A DNA stretch of 17,569 nucleotides from JBKEDF01 sp047975325 (GTDB lineage: Bacteria > Pseudomonadota > Alphaproteobacteria > Rhodobacterales > Rhodobacteraceae). Positions 7,636 through 14,449 of this stretch are shown piece after piece. A program made the position numbers and the translations under genes. The stretch's first letter is position 1; every line of letters begins with the position of its first letter. The stretch lies in NCBI GenBank assembly GCA_047975325.1, contig JBKEDF010000019.1, positions 1 to 17,569 on the forward strand. Direction: 5' to 3'. The notes beneath the pieces are model-generated. The model saw nothing but the letters and a program-made list of their open reading frames with translations, ran no database searches and was not told where the DNA came from.

Positions 7636-8925
7636 ATGGCTCTGGACACACCGCACACCATCGTCGCTTACGATGCACCCGAAAAGGACCTGTATGAGAT
7701 CGGTGAGATGCCGCCCCTGGGCCATGTCCCCAGGCAGATGCATGCATGGGCCATCCGTCGCGAACGCCATGGCGAACCCGATAGCGCAATGCAGATGGAA
7801 GTCGTCGACACACCGCAGATCGACAGCCATGAGGTGCTGGTCCTGGTTATGGCCGCAGGTGTTAACTACAATGGGGTCTGGGCCGCGCTTGGTGTCCCGA
7901 TCAGCCCGTTTGACGGCCATAAGCAACCTTATCATATCGCGGGTTCGGACGCCTCCGGCATCGTCTGGGCCGTCGGCGACAAGGTGAAACGCTGGAAGGT
8001 CGGCGATGAGGTCGTGATCCATTGCAATCAGGACGATGGCGATGACGAGGAATGTAATGGCGGTGATCCGATGTTTTCGCCGACCCAGCGGATCTGGGGG
8101 TATGAAACTCCGGATGGGTCCTTTGCGCAATTCACCCGTGTTCAGGCGCAGCAGCTCATGCATCGCCCGCGCCATCTGACATGGGAAGAATCGGCCTGCT
8201 ATACACTGACACTTGCCACCGCCTACCGGATGCTTTTCGGCCATGAACCGCATGATCTGAAACCTGGTCAGAACGTACTGGTCTGGGGGGCATCGGGTGG
8301 GCTTGGTTCCTATGCGATCCAGCTTATCAACACGGCCGGGGCCAATGCGATTGGCGTGATCTCGGAAGAGGACAAGCGCGATTTTGTTCTGGGGCTGGGC
8401 GCCAAGGGCGTGATCAACCGGCGGGAGTTCAATTGCTGGGGGCAGTTGCCCACGGTCAACACGCCCGAATATGCGGCATGGCTGAAAGAGGCGCGGCGCT
8501 TTGGCAAGGCGATCTGGGAAATCACCGGCAAGAGCGTGAATGTCGATATGGTCTTTGAACATCCGGGCGAAGCAACCTTCCCGGTATCTTCCCTGGTCTG
8601 CAAGAAAGGCGGCATGGTGGTGATCTGCGCGGGGACCACCGGGTTCAATTGTACCTTCGATGTCCGCTATATGTGGATGCATCAAAAACGCCTTCAGGGC
8701 AGCCACTTTGCCCATCTGAAACAGGCCAGTGCGGCCAATAACCTGATGCTGGAACGCCGCCTTGACCCCTGCATGTCCGAGGTTTTCCCATGGGCTGAAA
8801 TCCCTGCGGCCCATATGAAAATGCGCCGTAACGAACATAAACCGGGCAATATGGCGGTTCTGGTACAATCACCCCGCACCGGGCTCAGAACCTTCGAGGA
8901 CGCGTTGGAAATCGGTCGCGGCTGA
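7636..8925 (+). CDS. ccr: Crotonyl-CoA carboxylase/reductase
   Basis: Reductively carboxylates crotonyl-CoA with NADPH and CO2 to (2S)-ethylmalonyl-CoA, the committed step of the EMC pathway; cytoplasmic MDR-superfamily enzyme. The 429-residue protein shows the CCR-specific N-terminus (GEMPPLGHVPRQMHAWAIR), then GVNYNGVWAALG at about 75-86, containing an active-site asparagine. Next come HIAGSDASGIVW, the CCR insertion HCNQDDGDDEECNGGDPM, RIWGYETPDGSFAQF, the NADPH Rossmann motif GASGGLGS (218-225), FEHPGEATFPVS, and MWMHQKRLQGSHFA with the conserved histidine H349 used in CO2 binding (family knowledge). Length matches the family. ATG 7636 has a strong AGGAGG 5 nt upstream. It is divergent from the GNAT-ecm unit, which acts two steps downstream via an epimerase not seen here. 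Confidence 0.96.
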   Translation: MALDTPHTIVAYDAPEKDLYEIGEMPPLGHVPRQMHAWAIRRERHGEPDSAMQMEVVDTPQIDSHEVLVLVMAAGVNYNGVWAALGVPISPFDGHKQPYHIAGSDASGIVWAVGDKVKRWKVGDEVVIHCNQDDGDDEECNGGDPMFSPTQRIWGYETPDGSFAQFTRVQAQQLMHRPRHLTWEESACYTLTLATAYRMLFGHEPHDLKPGQNVLVWGASGGLGSYAIQLINTAGANAIGVISEEDKRDFVLGLGAKGVINRREFNCWGQLPTVNTPEYAAWLKEARRFGKAIWEITGKSVNVDMVFEHPGEATFPVSSLVCKKGGMVVICAGTTGFNCTFDVRYMWMHQKRLQGSHFAHLKQASAANNLMLERRLDPCMSEVFPWAEIPAAHMKMRRNEHKPGNMAVLVQSPRTGLRTFEDALEIGRG

Positions 8926-8937
8926 ATATTCGTTCAG

Positions 8938-8955
8938 ATCCCGGAACCCCGGGAT
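8938..8955. terminator. Hairpin after ccr
   Basis: ATCCCGG-AACC-CCGGGAT forms a perfect 7-bp GC-rich stem with a 4-nt loop, 13 nt after the ccr stop. It is followed by an A-rich rather than U-rich stretch, so it is not a textbook intrinsic terminator, but its position suits 3'-end formation or message stability. Confidence 0.4.
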
Positions 8956-9079
8956 TAAAAACCGGCAAGCTTCGCCCCGACAGGAACCTGCGGTGCTTGA
9001 ACCGTATTTTCGTTATATCTTAACCTACTCCTGAAATCCGCTTTGACAGATGGCGAAACAAGCCTGGCGGATTCCGGTG

Positions 9080-9280
9080 ATGCGACATGAATGGATATTT
9101 GAAATACTGGAGGACCTTCGGGCCTATGCAACCCGAAACAGCCTGCCCGCGCTTGCCACCCAGGCCGAAGAAGCCCTGCGGATAGCCCGGGCCGAAATCG
9201 CAGCAGATCGCCTGTTCGGGAAACAAGATAACGGACGGGCGGGCGCATCATCCCCCCGCCCGCCTCGCAGCCGCCATTGA
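9080..9280 (+). CDS. Small conserved-type hypothetical protein
   Basis: A 66-residue soluble protein beginning MRHEWIFEILEDLRAYA. This opening resembles short uncharacterised proteins I recall from other alphaproteobacteria (M-x-HEWIFDVL-x-DL). The first 45 residues look amphipathic-helical (LPALATQAEEALRIARAEIA) and the tail is basic and Pro/Ser-rich (SSPRPPRSRH), probably disordered. An in-frame ATG at 9050 would add ten residues; neither start has a clear ribosome site, and I chose 9080 for the family-like N-terminus. An 8-bp GC hairpin (9238-9245 with 9257-9264) lies inside its 3' end. It precedes the helicase gene by 132 nt. Function unknown. Confidence 0.55.
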   Translation: MRHEWIFEILEDLRAYATRNSLPALATQAEEALRIARAEIAADRLFGKQDNGRAGASSPRPPRSRH

Positions 9281-9412
9281 TATAGCTGACAGAAGCAGAT
9301 TTGATCATCGAATTTACGCAACATCAGAATAAAGCGGTCAGGCTATACGCCCGGTACCAATAGCGACATCCGGGAACTGGCGCCTGCCGCATCCCTCCTT
9401 TATGGTTCGGCC

Positions 9413-10933
9413 ATGTCCGCCCCCATGCTGACCTTTTCCGACGATCAGGCCGAAGCCTGGGACCGCCTTGCCGATCAGCTTCGCGGCATGGGAATTGATA
9501 TCGACGATGCCAGCCTGACCCCGATGGCGGAAGGCAAGACTTCCGTTATGGCGGTGACAGGCAAGGCAGGATCGGGCAAGACAATGCTGCTTGCCGCGCT
9601 TTACAAGGCCATGGCAGATGCCGGGGTTGATATCGTCTCCGGCGATTATGAAGGGCGCAAGCGCAAGGATCGCCGCACGCTGGCAATTCTTGCCCCGACC
9701 AACAAGGCGGCTTCCGTCCTGCGGCTTCGGGGTGTCCCTGCCACCACGATCCACCGCATCCTCTATACCCCGCTCTATGATCCGCAATACGAAAAGATCG
9801 CCGAATGGCTGGCCGGACAGGGCGAAAGACCGGAACTTGAAGGCCTCACCGAACAGGCGCTTGACCGCGCCCGGGCCTTTTATGATCAGGTCGCCTCAAT
9901 CCCGGGGGCATTGGCGGCGGCAGGCCTCAGGGGCAGCGATTTCATCAAGGGATGGAAAAGACGGGATGAACCGCTGGATATCGCCTTTGTCGATGAAAGT
10001 TCCATGCTCGACGACCGGCAACTGGAGGATCTGAAGGAAATCTTTTCCACCCTCGTCCTGTTTGGCGATCCGGCGCAGCTTGCCCCTGTTGGCCAGTCGG
10101 GGGAGATGGTTTTCGATCGGCTGGCCGCACCACAGAAACTGAAACTGCAGCGCATTCACCGGCAAGCCCAGGATAATCCTATCCTTGATCTTGCCCATGC
10201 GCTGGGGGACCCGGATCTGGGCTTTGAGGATTTCGAAAGGCAGGTGGAAAAGGCCGCGCGCCAGGATCCCCGCGTGGAACTGGCGCAAAGGGTCGATTCG
10301 GATCTGATGGCGCGCAGCCCGGTTCTGGTCTGGCGCAATGCGACGCGGGTGCGGCTGATCAGTGCCTTTCGCCTCGCCCACAACGCCCCGCAATTCGAAC
10401 TCCTGCCGGGAGAGCCATTGATCTGCGACGGAATCGAACTGCCGCTGAAACATCGCAAACGGCGGATCGACCTTGAGGCACGTGGCCTGATCAAGGGTGC
10501 GCAGGTCATCTATCTTGGCCCCGGAAACCGCGACGGTTTCGCGCGGCTGCATGTGGTCGGCGCCGAAGAGCCACAGGTTTCCGCCGCTTCCATCATCAAG
10601 ATCGAAAAACCGGATGAGGACGAACCCTTCATTCCCGCCGCCGCAAGGATGGGTGCTGCCTTCCTGCACGGTGCTGCGGTTACGATCCACAAGGCGCAGG
10701 GATCACAATGGGAAAGGGTACAGGTCTTTGCCCCCGATCTTTGGGCCGCCGCCCGTACCGGGCGGAACGAGGCCGGCCTGCCACTGTGGAAGCGTCTGGC
10801 CTATGTCGCGATCACCCGCGCACAGGACCGGCTGATCTGGGTTGTCCGCAACCGTCTGGCACGACCCGCCGCCACGCTTGGCGTGGCCGATCTGCAACGC
10901 CCTGCAGCCGCGCTGACACTGGAACCACAATGA
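9413..10933 (+). CDS. RecD-like ATP-dependent DNA helicase (superfamily 1)
   Basis: A 506-residue SF1B-type helicase, presumably unwinding DNA 5'->3' using ATP. Motifs in order: I/Walker A VTGKAGSGKT (about 48-57), Ia LAPTNKAASVLR, TIHRIL, II/Walker B FVDESSMLD (D194, E195), III LVLFGDPAQLAPVG, IV LQRIHRQ, V VTIHKAQGSQW (about 423-433) and VI YVAITRAQDRL with the arginine finger R469. The C-terminal part is the UvrD_C_2-type 2A domain. It lacks the long N-terminal region of RecD2 and no recB/recC neighbours are seen, so it is a stand-alone RecD-like enzyme, as found in many alphaproteobacteria. A role in repair is inferred. ATG 9413 has only a weak ribosome site; an ATG at 9425 is an alternative. 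The stop overlaps a small ORF at 10930. Confidence 0.88.
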   Translation: MSAPMLTFSDDQAEAWDRLADQLRGMGIDIDDASLTPMAEGKTSVMAVTGKAGSGKTMLLAALYKAMADAGVDIVSGDYEGRKRKDRRTLAILAPTNKAASVLRLRGVPATTIHRILYTPLYDPQYEKIAEWLAGQGERPELEGLTEQALDRARAFYDQVASIPGALAAAGLRGSDFIKGWKRRDEPLDIAFVDESSMLDDRQLEDLKEIFSTLVLFGDPAQLAPVGQSGEMVFDRLAAPQKLKLQRIHRQAQDNPILDLAHALGDPDLGFEDFERQVEKAARQDPRVELAQRVDSDLMARSPVLVWRNATRVRLISAFRLAHNAPQFELLPGEPLICDGIELPLKHRKRRIDLEARGLIKGAQVIYLGPGNRDGFARLHVVGAEEPQVSAASIIKIEKPDEDEPFIPAAARMGAAFLHGAAVTIHKAQGSQWERVQVFAPDLWAAARTGRNEAGLPLWKRLAYVAITRAQDRLIWVVRNRLARPAATLGVADLQRPAAALTLEPQ

Positions 10934-11052
10934 ACAGCCTGCCCCGAATCCCGAATGGCAATTCACCGGCACGAAAGGGAATTTGCACTGGTGCCCTTCC
11001 CCCCGATGAAACCATGGCCTATCGTCACATCGTTACAGGAGAGGCCCGATGA
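10930..11052 (+). CDS. Possible 40-residue linker peptide ORF
   Basis: This ORF starts at an ATG overlapping the helicase stop (ATGA) and ends at a TGA overlapping the ATG of the next gene (ATGA), tiling the whole gap. The product (MNSLPRIPNGNSP... to ...YRHIVTGEAR) has no recognisable domain. A weak GGA lies 7 nt before the start. It may be a real translational-coupling ORF or a coincidence of spacing. Confidence 0.25.
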   Translation: MNSLPRIPNGNSPARKGICTGALPPDETMAYRHIVTGEAR

Positions 11053-11285
11053 TCTGCGTTTTCGTCCAGTTCCGCTGCACCCCCGGCAAGACCTATGAGG
11101 TCGCCGATGCCATCTATGCCCGGGAAGTCGTCTCGGAACTCTATTCGACCAGCGGCGAATATGACCTGATGGCCAAGCTTTATATTCCCGAGGACGAAGA
11201 TGTCGGACATTTCCTGTCGGAACGGCTTTTTGATATCCCCGGCATCATGCGCACCCTGACGACGATGACCTTCCGCGCCTTCTGA
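11049..11285 (+). CDS. Stand-alone Lrp/AsnC ligand-binding (RAM) domain protein
   Basis: A 78-residue protein consisting only of the alpha/beta C-terminal domain of Lrp/AsnC regulators, without the N-terminal helix-turn-helix. The fold's landmarks are a first strand CVFVQFRCTPGK, the helix YEVADAIYAREVV, the SGEYDLMAKLYIP hairpin with the G-[DE]-[YW]-D effector-site motif, FLSERLFDIPGI and the last strand RTLTTMTF. Such solo domains form oligomers that bind amino acids or modulate full-length Lrp proteins (family knowledge); the ligand here is unknown. AGGAG lies about 8 nt upstream of ATG 11049. It follows the helicase gene, perhaps in one transcript, and ends at a hairpin facing grpE. Confidence 0.85.
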   Translation: MICVFVQFRCTPGKTYEVADAIYAREVVSELYSTSGEYDLMAKLYIPEDEDVGHFLSERLFDIPGIMRTLTTMTFRAF

Positions 11286-11297
11286 CTGCGCGGATAG

Positions 11298-11326
11298 TCA
11301 GGCCGGGCCGCAAGACCCCGGCCTGA
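11298..11326. terminator. GC-rich hairpin between convergent genes
   Basis: TCAGGCCGGG (11298-11307) pairs perfectly with CCCGGCCTGA (11317-11326) around a 9-nt loop. It begins 13 nt after the Lrp-like gene stop and ends 21 nt before the grpE stop, so it suits a shared bidirectional terminator. There is no clear U-tract on either side. Confidence 0.55.
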
Positions 11327-11346
11327 TACGGCTTGGCACAGCCGAA

Positions 11347-11901
11347 TTACCCCGGGGTTGAGGAAACACCAACCTGTGCGGGGCGCAACAGGCGATCATG
11401 CAGGCGAAAACCTTCGACCATCACCTGAATGATCTGACCCGCCTTCCTATCGGGAACCGGAGCTTCGAACATGGCCTGATGAAACTGCGGATCAAATTCA
11501 TCACCTTCCTTCGGTGATATCAGCGTGATGCCGTGCTTGGTCATGACATTCATCAATTCACGCAATGTCAGATCCACACCTTCAATCAGGGCGGCCGCAT
11601 CGGCACGCTTTTCTTCCGGCACGGCGTCAAGCGCACGACGGAGATTATCGTAAACCGGGAGCATATCGCGAGCGAGCTTGGAACCGCCATATTGTTCGGC
11701 CTCACGCCGATCCCGTTCCCCCCGCTTGCGGGCGTTTTCCGCATCGGCAAGAACACGCATGACCCGATCACGCAATTCATCGCGTTCGGCACGGAGCGTT
11801 TCCATCTCATCCGCCGGTTCCATCGGCATATCGATCAGTTCATCCAGGTCATCTTCCGGGATGGGAGCTTCCGCAAATTCGGTGGCCGGATCCTGCGCCA
11901 T
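11347..11901 (-). CDS. grpE: GrpE, nucleotide exchange factor for DnaK
   Basis: The 184-residue cytoplasmic co-chaperone drives ADP release from DnaK. It shows an acidic, disordered N-terminus (DDLDELIDMPMEPADE), a long coiled-coil helix (METLRAERDELRDRVMRVLADAENARKRGERDR) and the signature ARDMLPVYDNLRRAL. The C-terminal beta domain follows, with GEDEFDPQFHQAMFEAP-like sequence (DEFDPQFHQAM), GQIIQVMVEGFRLHDRLLRPAQV. I chose ATG 11901 because GAGGA stands 8 nt upstream; ATG 11925 or GTG 11937 (GTGA overlap with the hrcA stop) remain possible. It is directly downstream of hrcA and almost certainly co-transcribed, as in many bacteria. dnaK and dnaJ are not in the window. Confidence 0.96.
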   Translation of the reverse strand: MAQDPATEFAEAPIPEDDLDELIDMPMEPADEMETLRAERDELRDRVMRVLADAENARKRGERDRREAEQYGGSKLARDMLPVYDNLRRALDAVPEEKRADAAALIEGVDLTLRELMNVMTKHGITLISPKEGDEFDPQFHQAMFEAPVPDRKAGQIIQVMVEGFRLHDRLLRPAQVGVSSTPG

Positions 11902-11933
11902 TTTGTCTTTCCTCGTTTCATTCATCACGTCGA

Positions 11934-13004
11934 TCACCCTTTGGCCCGATTGGACATCAGCCTGCCGACAAGCTGCGCCGTGTAATCGACGATGGGCACG
12001 ATCCGGCCATAGTTCAACCGGGTCGGACCGATTACGCCGACGGCACCGATGATCTTTCGATCAGCGTTCATATAGGGAGAGACCACCAAAGAGGAACCCG
12101 AAAGTGAAAAAAGCTTGTTCTCCGAGCCAATAAAAATGCGTACACCTGCGCCGGCCTCTGTCAAATCCAGGAATTCGGCGATATCGCGCTTGCGTTCAAG
12201 ATCATCGAAAAGGTTGCGTATACGGTCAAGATCCCCGGCTTCTGTCGTTCCCTCCAGCAGATTCGCGCGGCCCCGGACGATCAGCCTTTCGCTTTGTTCA
12301 CCGGGGTTTTCCCATAGCGCCACACCACTTTCGACAAGTTCACGGGCAAGGCTGTCAATTTCCTGCCGATGCTGGCCGATCTGGGCCTGCACAACCTGCC
12401 GCAAATCTGAAAGGGTACGCCCACCAATCACGGCGTTCAGAAAATTGGCAGCCTCCCGCATGGAGGAGGGCGTTTGCCCGGGCGGTGGTACGAAAACGCG
12501 GTTTTCAACATGCCCATCGGCAAAGACCAGAACGACAAGCGCCCGTTCGGAACCCAGGCTTACAAATTCGATATGCCGGATGGGGGCTTCATGTTTTGGC
12601 GTCAGGACCAGGCTTGCGCCCTGGGTCAGGCCCGAAAGCGTTGAACCCACGCGATCAAGCATGGCGGTCATATCTTCATCGCCAGGTTCAAAGGTTGCCT
12701 CAATGGTTTCACGATCGTGTTCGGCAACCGCCCCGACCTCAAGCAAGCCATCGATGAACATGCGCAACCCCTGCTGGGTGGGTATGCGACCGGCCGAGAC
12801 ATGCGGACTACCGAGAAGCCCAAGAAATTCAAGGTCCTGCATGACATTGCGAATTGTCGCCGCACTGACCTTTTCCGACATCGCCCGACTGAGGGTTCGG
12901 GAACCGACCGGATCCCCCGAAGCAAGGTAACTTTCCACAACACGGCGGAAAACCTCCCGCGAGCGGTCATTGAGTTCTGCAAAAAGTGTCGGGTTATCGG
13001 TCAT
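11934..13004 (-). CDS. hrcA: HrcA, heat-inducible transcription repressor
   Basis: A 356-residue repressor that binds the CIRCE element of chaperone genes (typically groESL) and needs GroEL to fold. The N-terminal winged helix contains ELNDRSREVFRRVVESYLASGDPVGSRTLSR and SAATIRNVMQDLEFLGLL, followed by SPHVSAGRIPTQQGLRMFID. A GAF-like domain and the dimer region follow (HIEFVSLGSERALVVLVFADGHVENRV), with the C-terminal signature VVSPYMNADRKIIGAVGVIGPTRLNYGRIVPIVDYTAQ. Full length. GGAG stands 9 nt before ATG 13004. No CIRCE element is visible in the 119-nt gap upstream, so hrcA-grpE is probably not autoregulated by CIRCE here. The stop overlaps one possible grpE start. Confidence 0.96.
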   Translation of the reverse strand: MTDNPTLFAELNDRSREVFRRVVESYLASGDPVGSRTLSRAMSEKVSAATIRNVMQDLEFLGLLGSPHVSAGRIPTQQGLRMFIDGLLEVGAVAEHDRETIEATFEPGDEDMTAMLDRVGSTLSGLTQGASLVLTPKHEAPIRHIEFVSLGSERALVVLVFADGHVENRVFVPPPGQTPSSMREAANFLNAVIGGRTLSDLRQVVQAQIGQHRQEIDSLARELVESGVALWENPGEQSERLIVRGRANLLEGTTEAGDLDRIRNLFDDLERKRDIAEFLDLTEAGAGVRIFIGSENKLFSLSGSSLVVSPYMNADRKIIGAVGVIGPTRLNYGRIVPIVDYTAQLVGRLMSNRAKG

Positions 13005-13065
13005 TGCCGTATTCTCCGGAAGGCAGGAAAAATTAAAGGCTATTGGGGGCGTTCGTCAATCAGGC

Positions 13066-13095
13066 TTGCATCCTTGCGAGTTCGGCCTGTATTTA
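13066..13095 (+). promoter_or_regulatory. Candidate rph promoter
   Basis: TTGCAT (13066-13071) and TATTTA (13090-13095) are separated by 18 nt, about 29 nt upstream of the rph ATG, in the divergent hrcA/rph gap. This is a reasonable sigma-70-like match but is not decisive. Confidence 0.35.
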
Positions 13096-13123
13096 AGGCA
13101 GCCTAGAAAAAGGACCTTAAAAA

Positions 13124-13837
13124 ATGCGCCCATCGGGACGGCAGTTGGATCAGCTAAGACAGGTTTCAATTGAAACTGGTATTATAAGACATGCAGAAGG
13201 CTCCTGCTTAATCCGTATGGGGGATACACATGTATTATGTACCGCATCCGTGGAAGAAAAAGCACCACCATTCCTGCGAAACTCCGGCCAGGGATGGGTA
13301 ACAGCCGAATATGGAATGCTGCCAAGAGCCACCCATAGCCGGGCAAGGCGGGAGGCTGCTGCCGGAAAGCAAACGGGAAGAACACAGGAAATTCAAAGGC
13401 TTATCGGAAGATCACTGCGTGCTGGTGTGGACCGTCAGGCCATGGGTGAACGGCAGATCACGATTGATTGCGACGTAATTCAGGCCGATGGTGGAACACG
13501 CTGCGCCTCAATCACCGGCGCTTGGGTGGCCCTAAGGCTGGCAATGAACAAATTGCTTGCAGCAGGCGTAATTGCCAGTGATCCAATTCTGGATCATGTC
13601 GCGGCGGTTTCATGCGGAATCTATGCGGGACAACCGGTTTTGGATCTGGACTATCCCGAAGATTCAGCTGCTGGAACAGATGGAAATTTCGTAATGACCG
13701 GAAACGGCCGCTTGATCGAGGTGCAAATGTCCGCAGAAAAATCCCCATTTTCACGGGAAGAGATGTCTGAGTTGCTGGACCTTGCGGGCAAAGGTTGCGA
13801 GGCGCTTATAGAAGCGCAGCGCACAGCCGTGGAGTAA
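13124..13837 (+). CDS. rph: RNase PH
   Basis: A phosphate-dependent 3'->5' exoribonuclease that trims the 3' ends of tRNA precursors, acting as a hexameric ring in the cytoplasm. The 237-residue length is that of the family. Conserved blocks: MRPSGRQLDQLRQVSIETGI, GSCLIRMGDTHVLCTASVEE, GWVTAEYGMLPRATHSR, KQTGRTQEIQRLIGRSLRAGVD with the phosphate-binding arginine region, IDCDVIQADGGTRCASITGAWVAL with catalytic aspartates, and the C-terminal DLDYPEDSAAGTDGNFVMTGNGRLIEVQ. AAGGA precedes ATG 13124 by 9 nt. It is the first gene of a packed rph-rdgB-hemW run, divergent from hrcA. Codons are more AT-rich than in genes to its left. Confidence 0.97.
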   Translation: MRPSGRQLDQLRQVSIETGIIRHAEGSCLIRMGDTHVLCTASVEEKAPPFLRNSGQGWVTAEYGMLPRATHSRARREAAAGKQTGRTQEIQRLIGRSLRAGVDRQAMGERQITIDCDVIQADGGTRCASITGAWVALRLAMNKLLAAGVIASDPILDHVAAVSCGIYAGQPVLDLDYPEDSAAGTDGNFVMTGNGRLIEVQMSAEKSPFSREEMSELLDLAGKGCEALIEAQRTAVE

Positions 13838-13840
13838 AAC

Positions 13841-14449
13841 ATGCGAAAATTCTCAGGGGATCGGTTGTTGGTCGCTACCCATAACGAAGGCAAAGCGGAG
13901 GAGATTGCCGATTTGCTGAGCAGTTTTGGTATATCGGTTATTTCAGCCGGATCCCTTGGCTTGCCAGTCCCTGAAGAGACGGAAGACAGCTTTGTCGGCA
14001 ATGCACGGATCAAGGCGCATGCAGCAGCCAAGGCATCTGGACTGCCGTCATTGGCCGATGATTCCGGGATTTGCATAGATGCACTATCCAGGGCTCCGGG
14101 TATTCACACGGCAGATTGGGCGGAAACACCCGACGGACGTGATTTTGATCAGGCAATGCGCAAGACGTGGAACATCCTGGAAACAAAGTCAGCACCATTT
14201 CCCAGAACAGCACAGTTTTGCTGCACACTTGTACTGGCATGGCCTGATGGCCATGATGAGGTTTTCGAAGGTGTCATGGCCGGCCAGATTGTGTGGCCGA
14301 TGCGAGGTGCCCAAGGTCATGGCTATGACCCGATTTTCCAGCCAGCGGGACATACACAAACCTTTGGAGAAATGGACCGCTGGGAAAAAAATCGGATCAG
14401 CCATCGTTCCGATGCGTTTCGGAAACTTGCTCAAGCATGTTTCACGTGA
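13841..14449 (+). CDS. rdgB: RdgB/HAM1 non-canonical purine NTP pyrophosphatase
   Basis: Hydrolyses dITP, XTP and ITP to monophosphates, keeping deaminated purines out of nucleic acids. The 202-residue protein has the Ham1 signatures: ATHNEGKAEEI (about 12-22, substrate-binding SHN-like loop), E45-E46-T with FVGNARIKA, LADDSGICIDAL with catalytic D73/D74, GHGYDPIFQP, and EKNRISHRSDAFRKL at the C-terminus. GGAG stands 7 nt before the ATG, which is only 3 nt after the rph stop, so the two genes are surely one transcript. The last codons (Cys-Phe-Thr-stop) lie inside a perfect parS palindrome, and the gene overlaps hemW by 13 nt. Confidence 0.96.
   Translation: MRKFSGDRLLVATHNEGKAEEIADLLSSFGISVISAGSLGLPVPEETEDSFVGNARIKAHAAAKASGLPSLADDSGICIDALSRAPGIHTADWAETPDGRDFDQAMRKTWNILETKSAPFPRTAQFCCTLVLAWPDGHDEVFEGVMAGQIVWPMRGAQGHGYDPIFQPAGHTQTFGEMDRWEKNRISHRSDAFRKLAQACFT

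Noticed and set aside
7435..8868. Long minus-strand open frame opposite ccr
   Set aside because: It is antisense to a full-length ccr with every family motif; the translated product resembles no family and is rich in His/Asp/Arg as expected for a shadow frame.
9238..9264. GC hairpin GGCGGGCG/CGCCCGCC as a terminator
   Set aside because: It sits within the coding end of the small ORF, has an 11-nt loop and no U-tract, so a terminator call is not supported.
10475..10490. CACGTG core in the helicase gene as a second parS
   Set aside because: The flanks (GGCACGTGGCC) do not match the GTTTCACGTGAAAC consensus.
9896..10690. Minus-strand frame opposite the helicase
   Set aside because: The helicase motifs I-VI are intact on the plus strand; the opposing frame has no ribosome site or domain.
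13005..13123. CIRCE element (TTAGCACTC-N9-GAGTGCTAA) expected near hrcA
   Set aside because: Neither half-site is present on either strand in the hrcA/rph gap, so CIRCE control of this operon is not supported.
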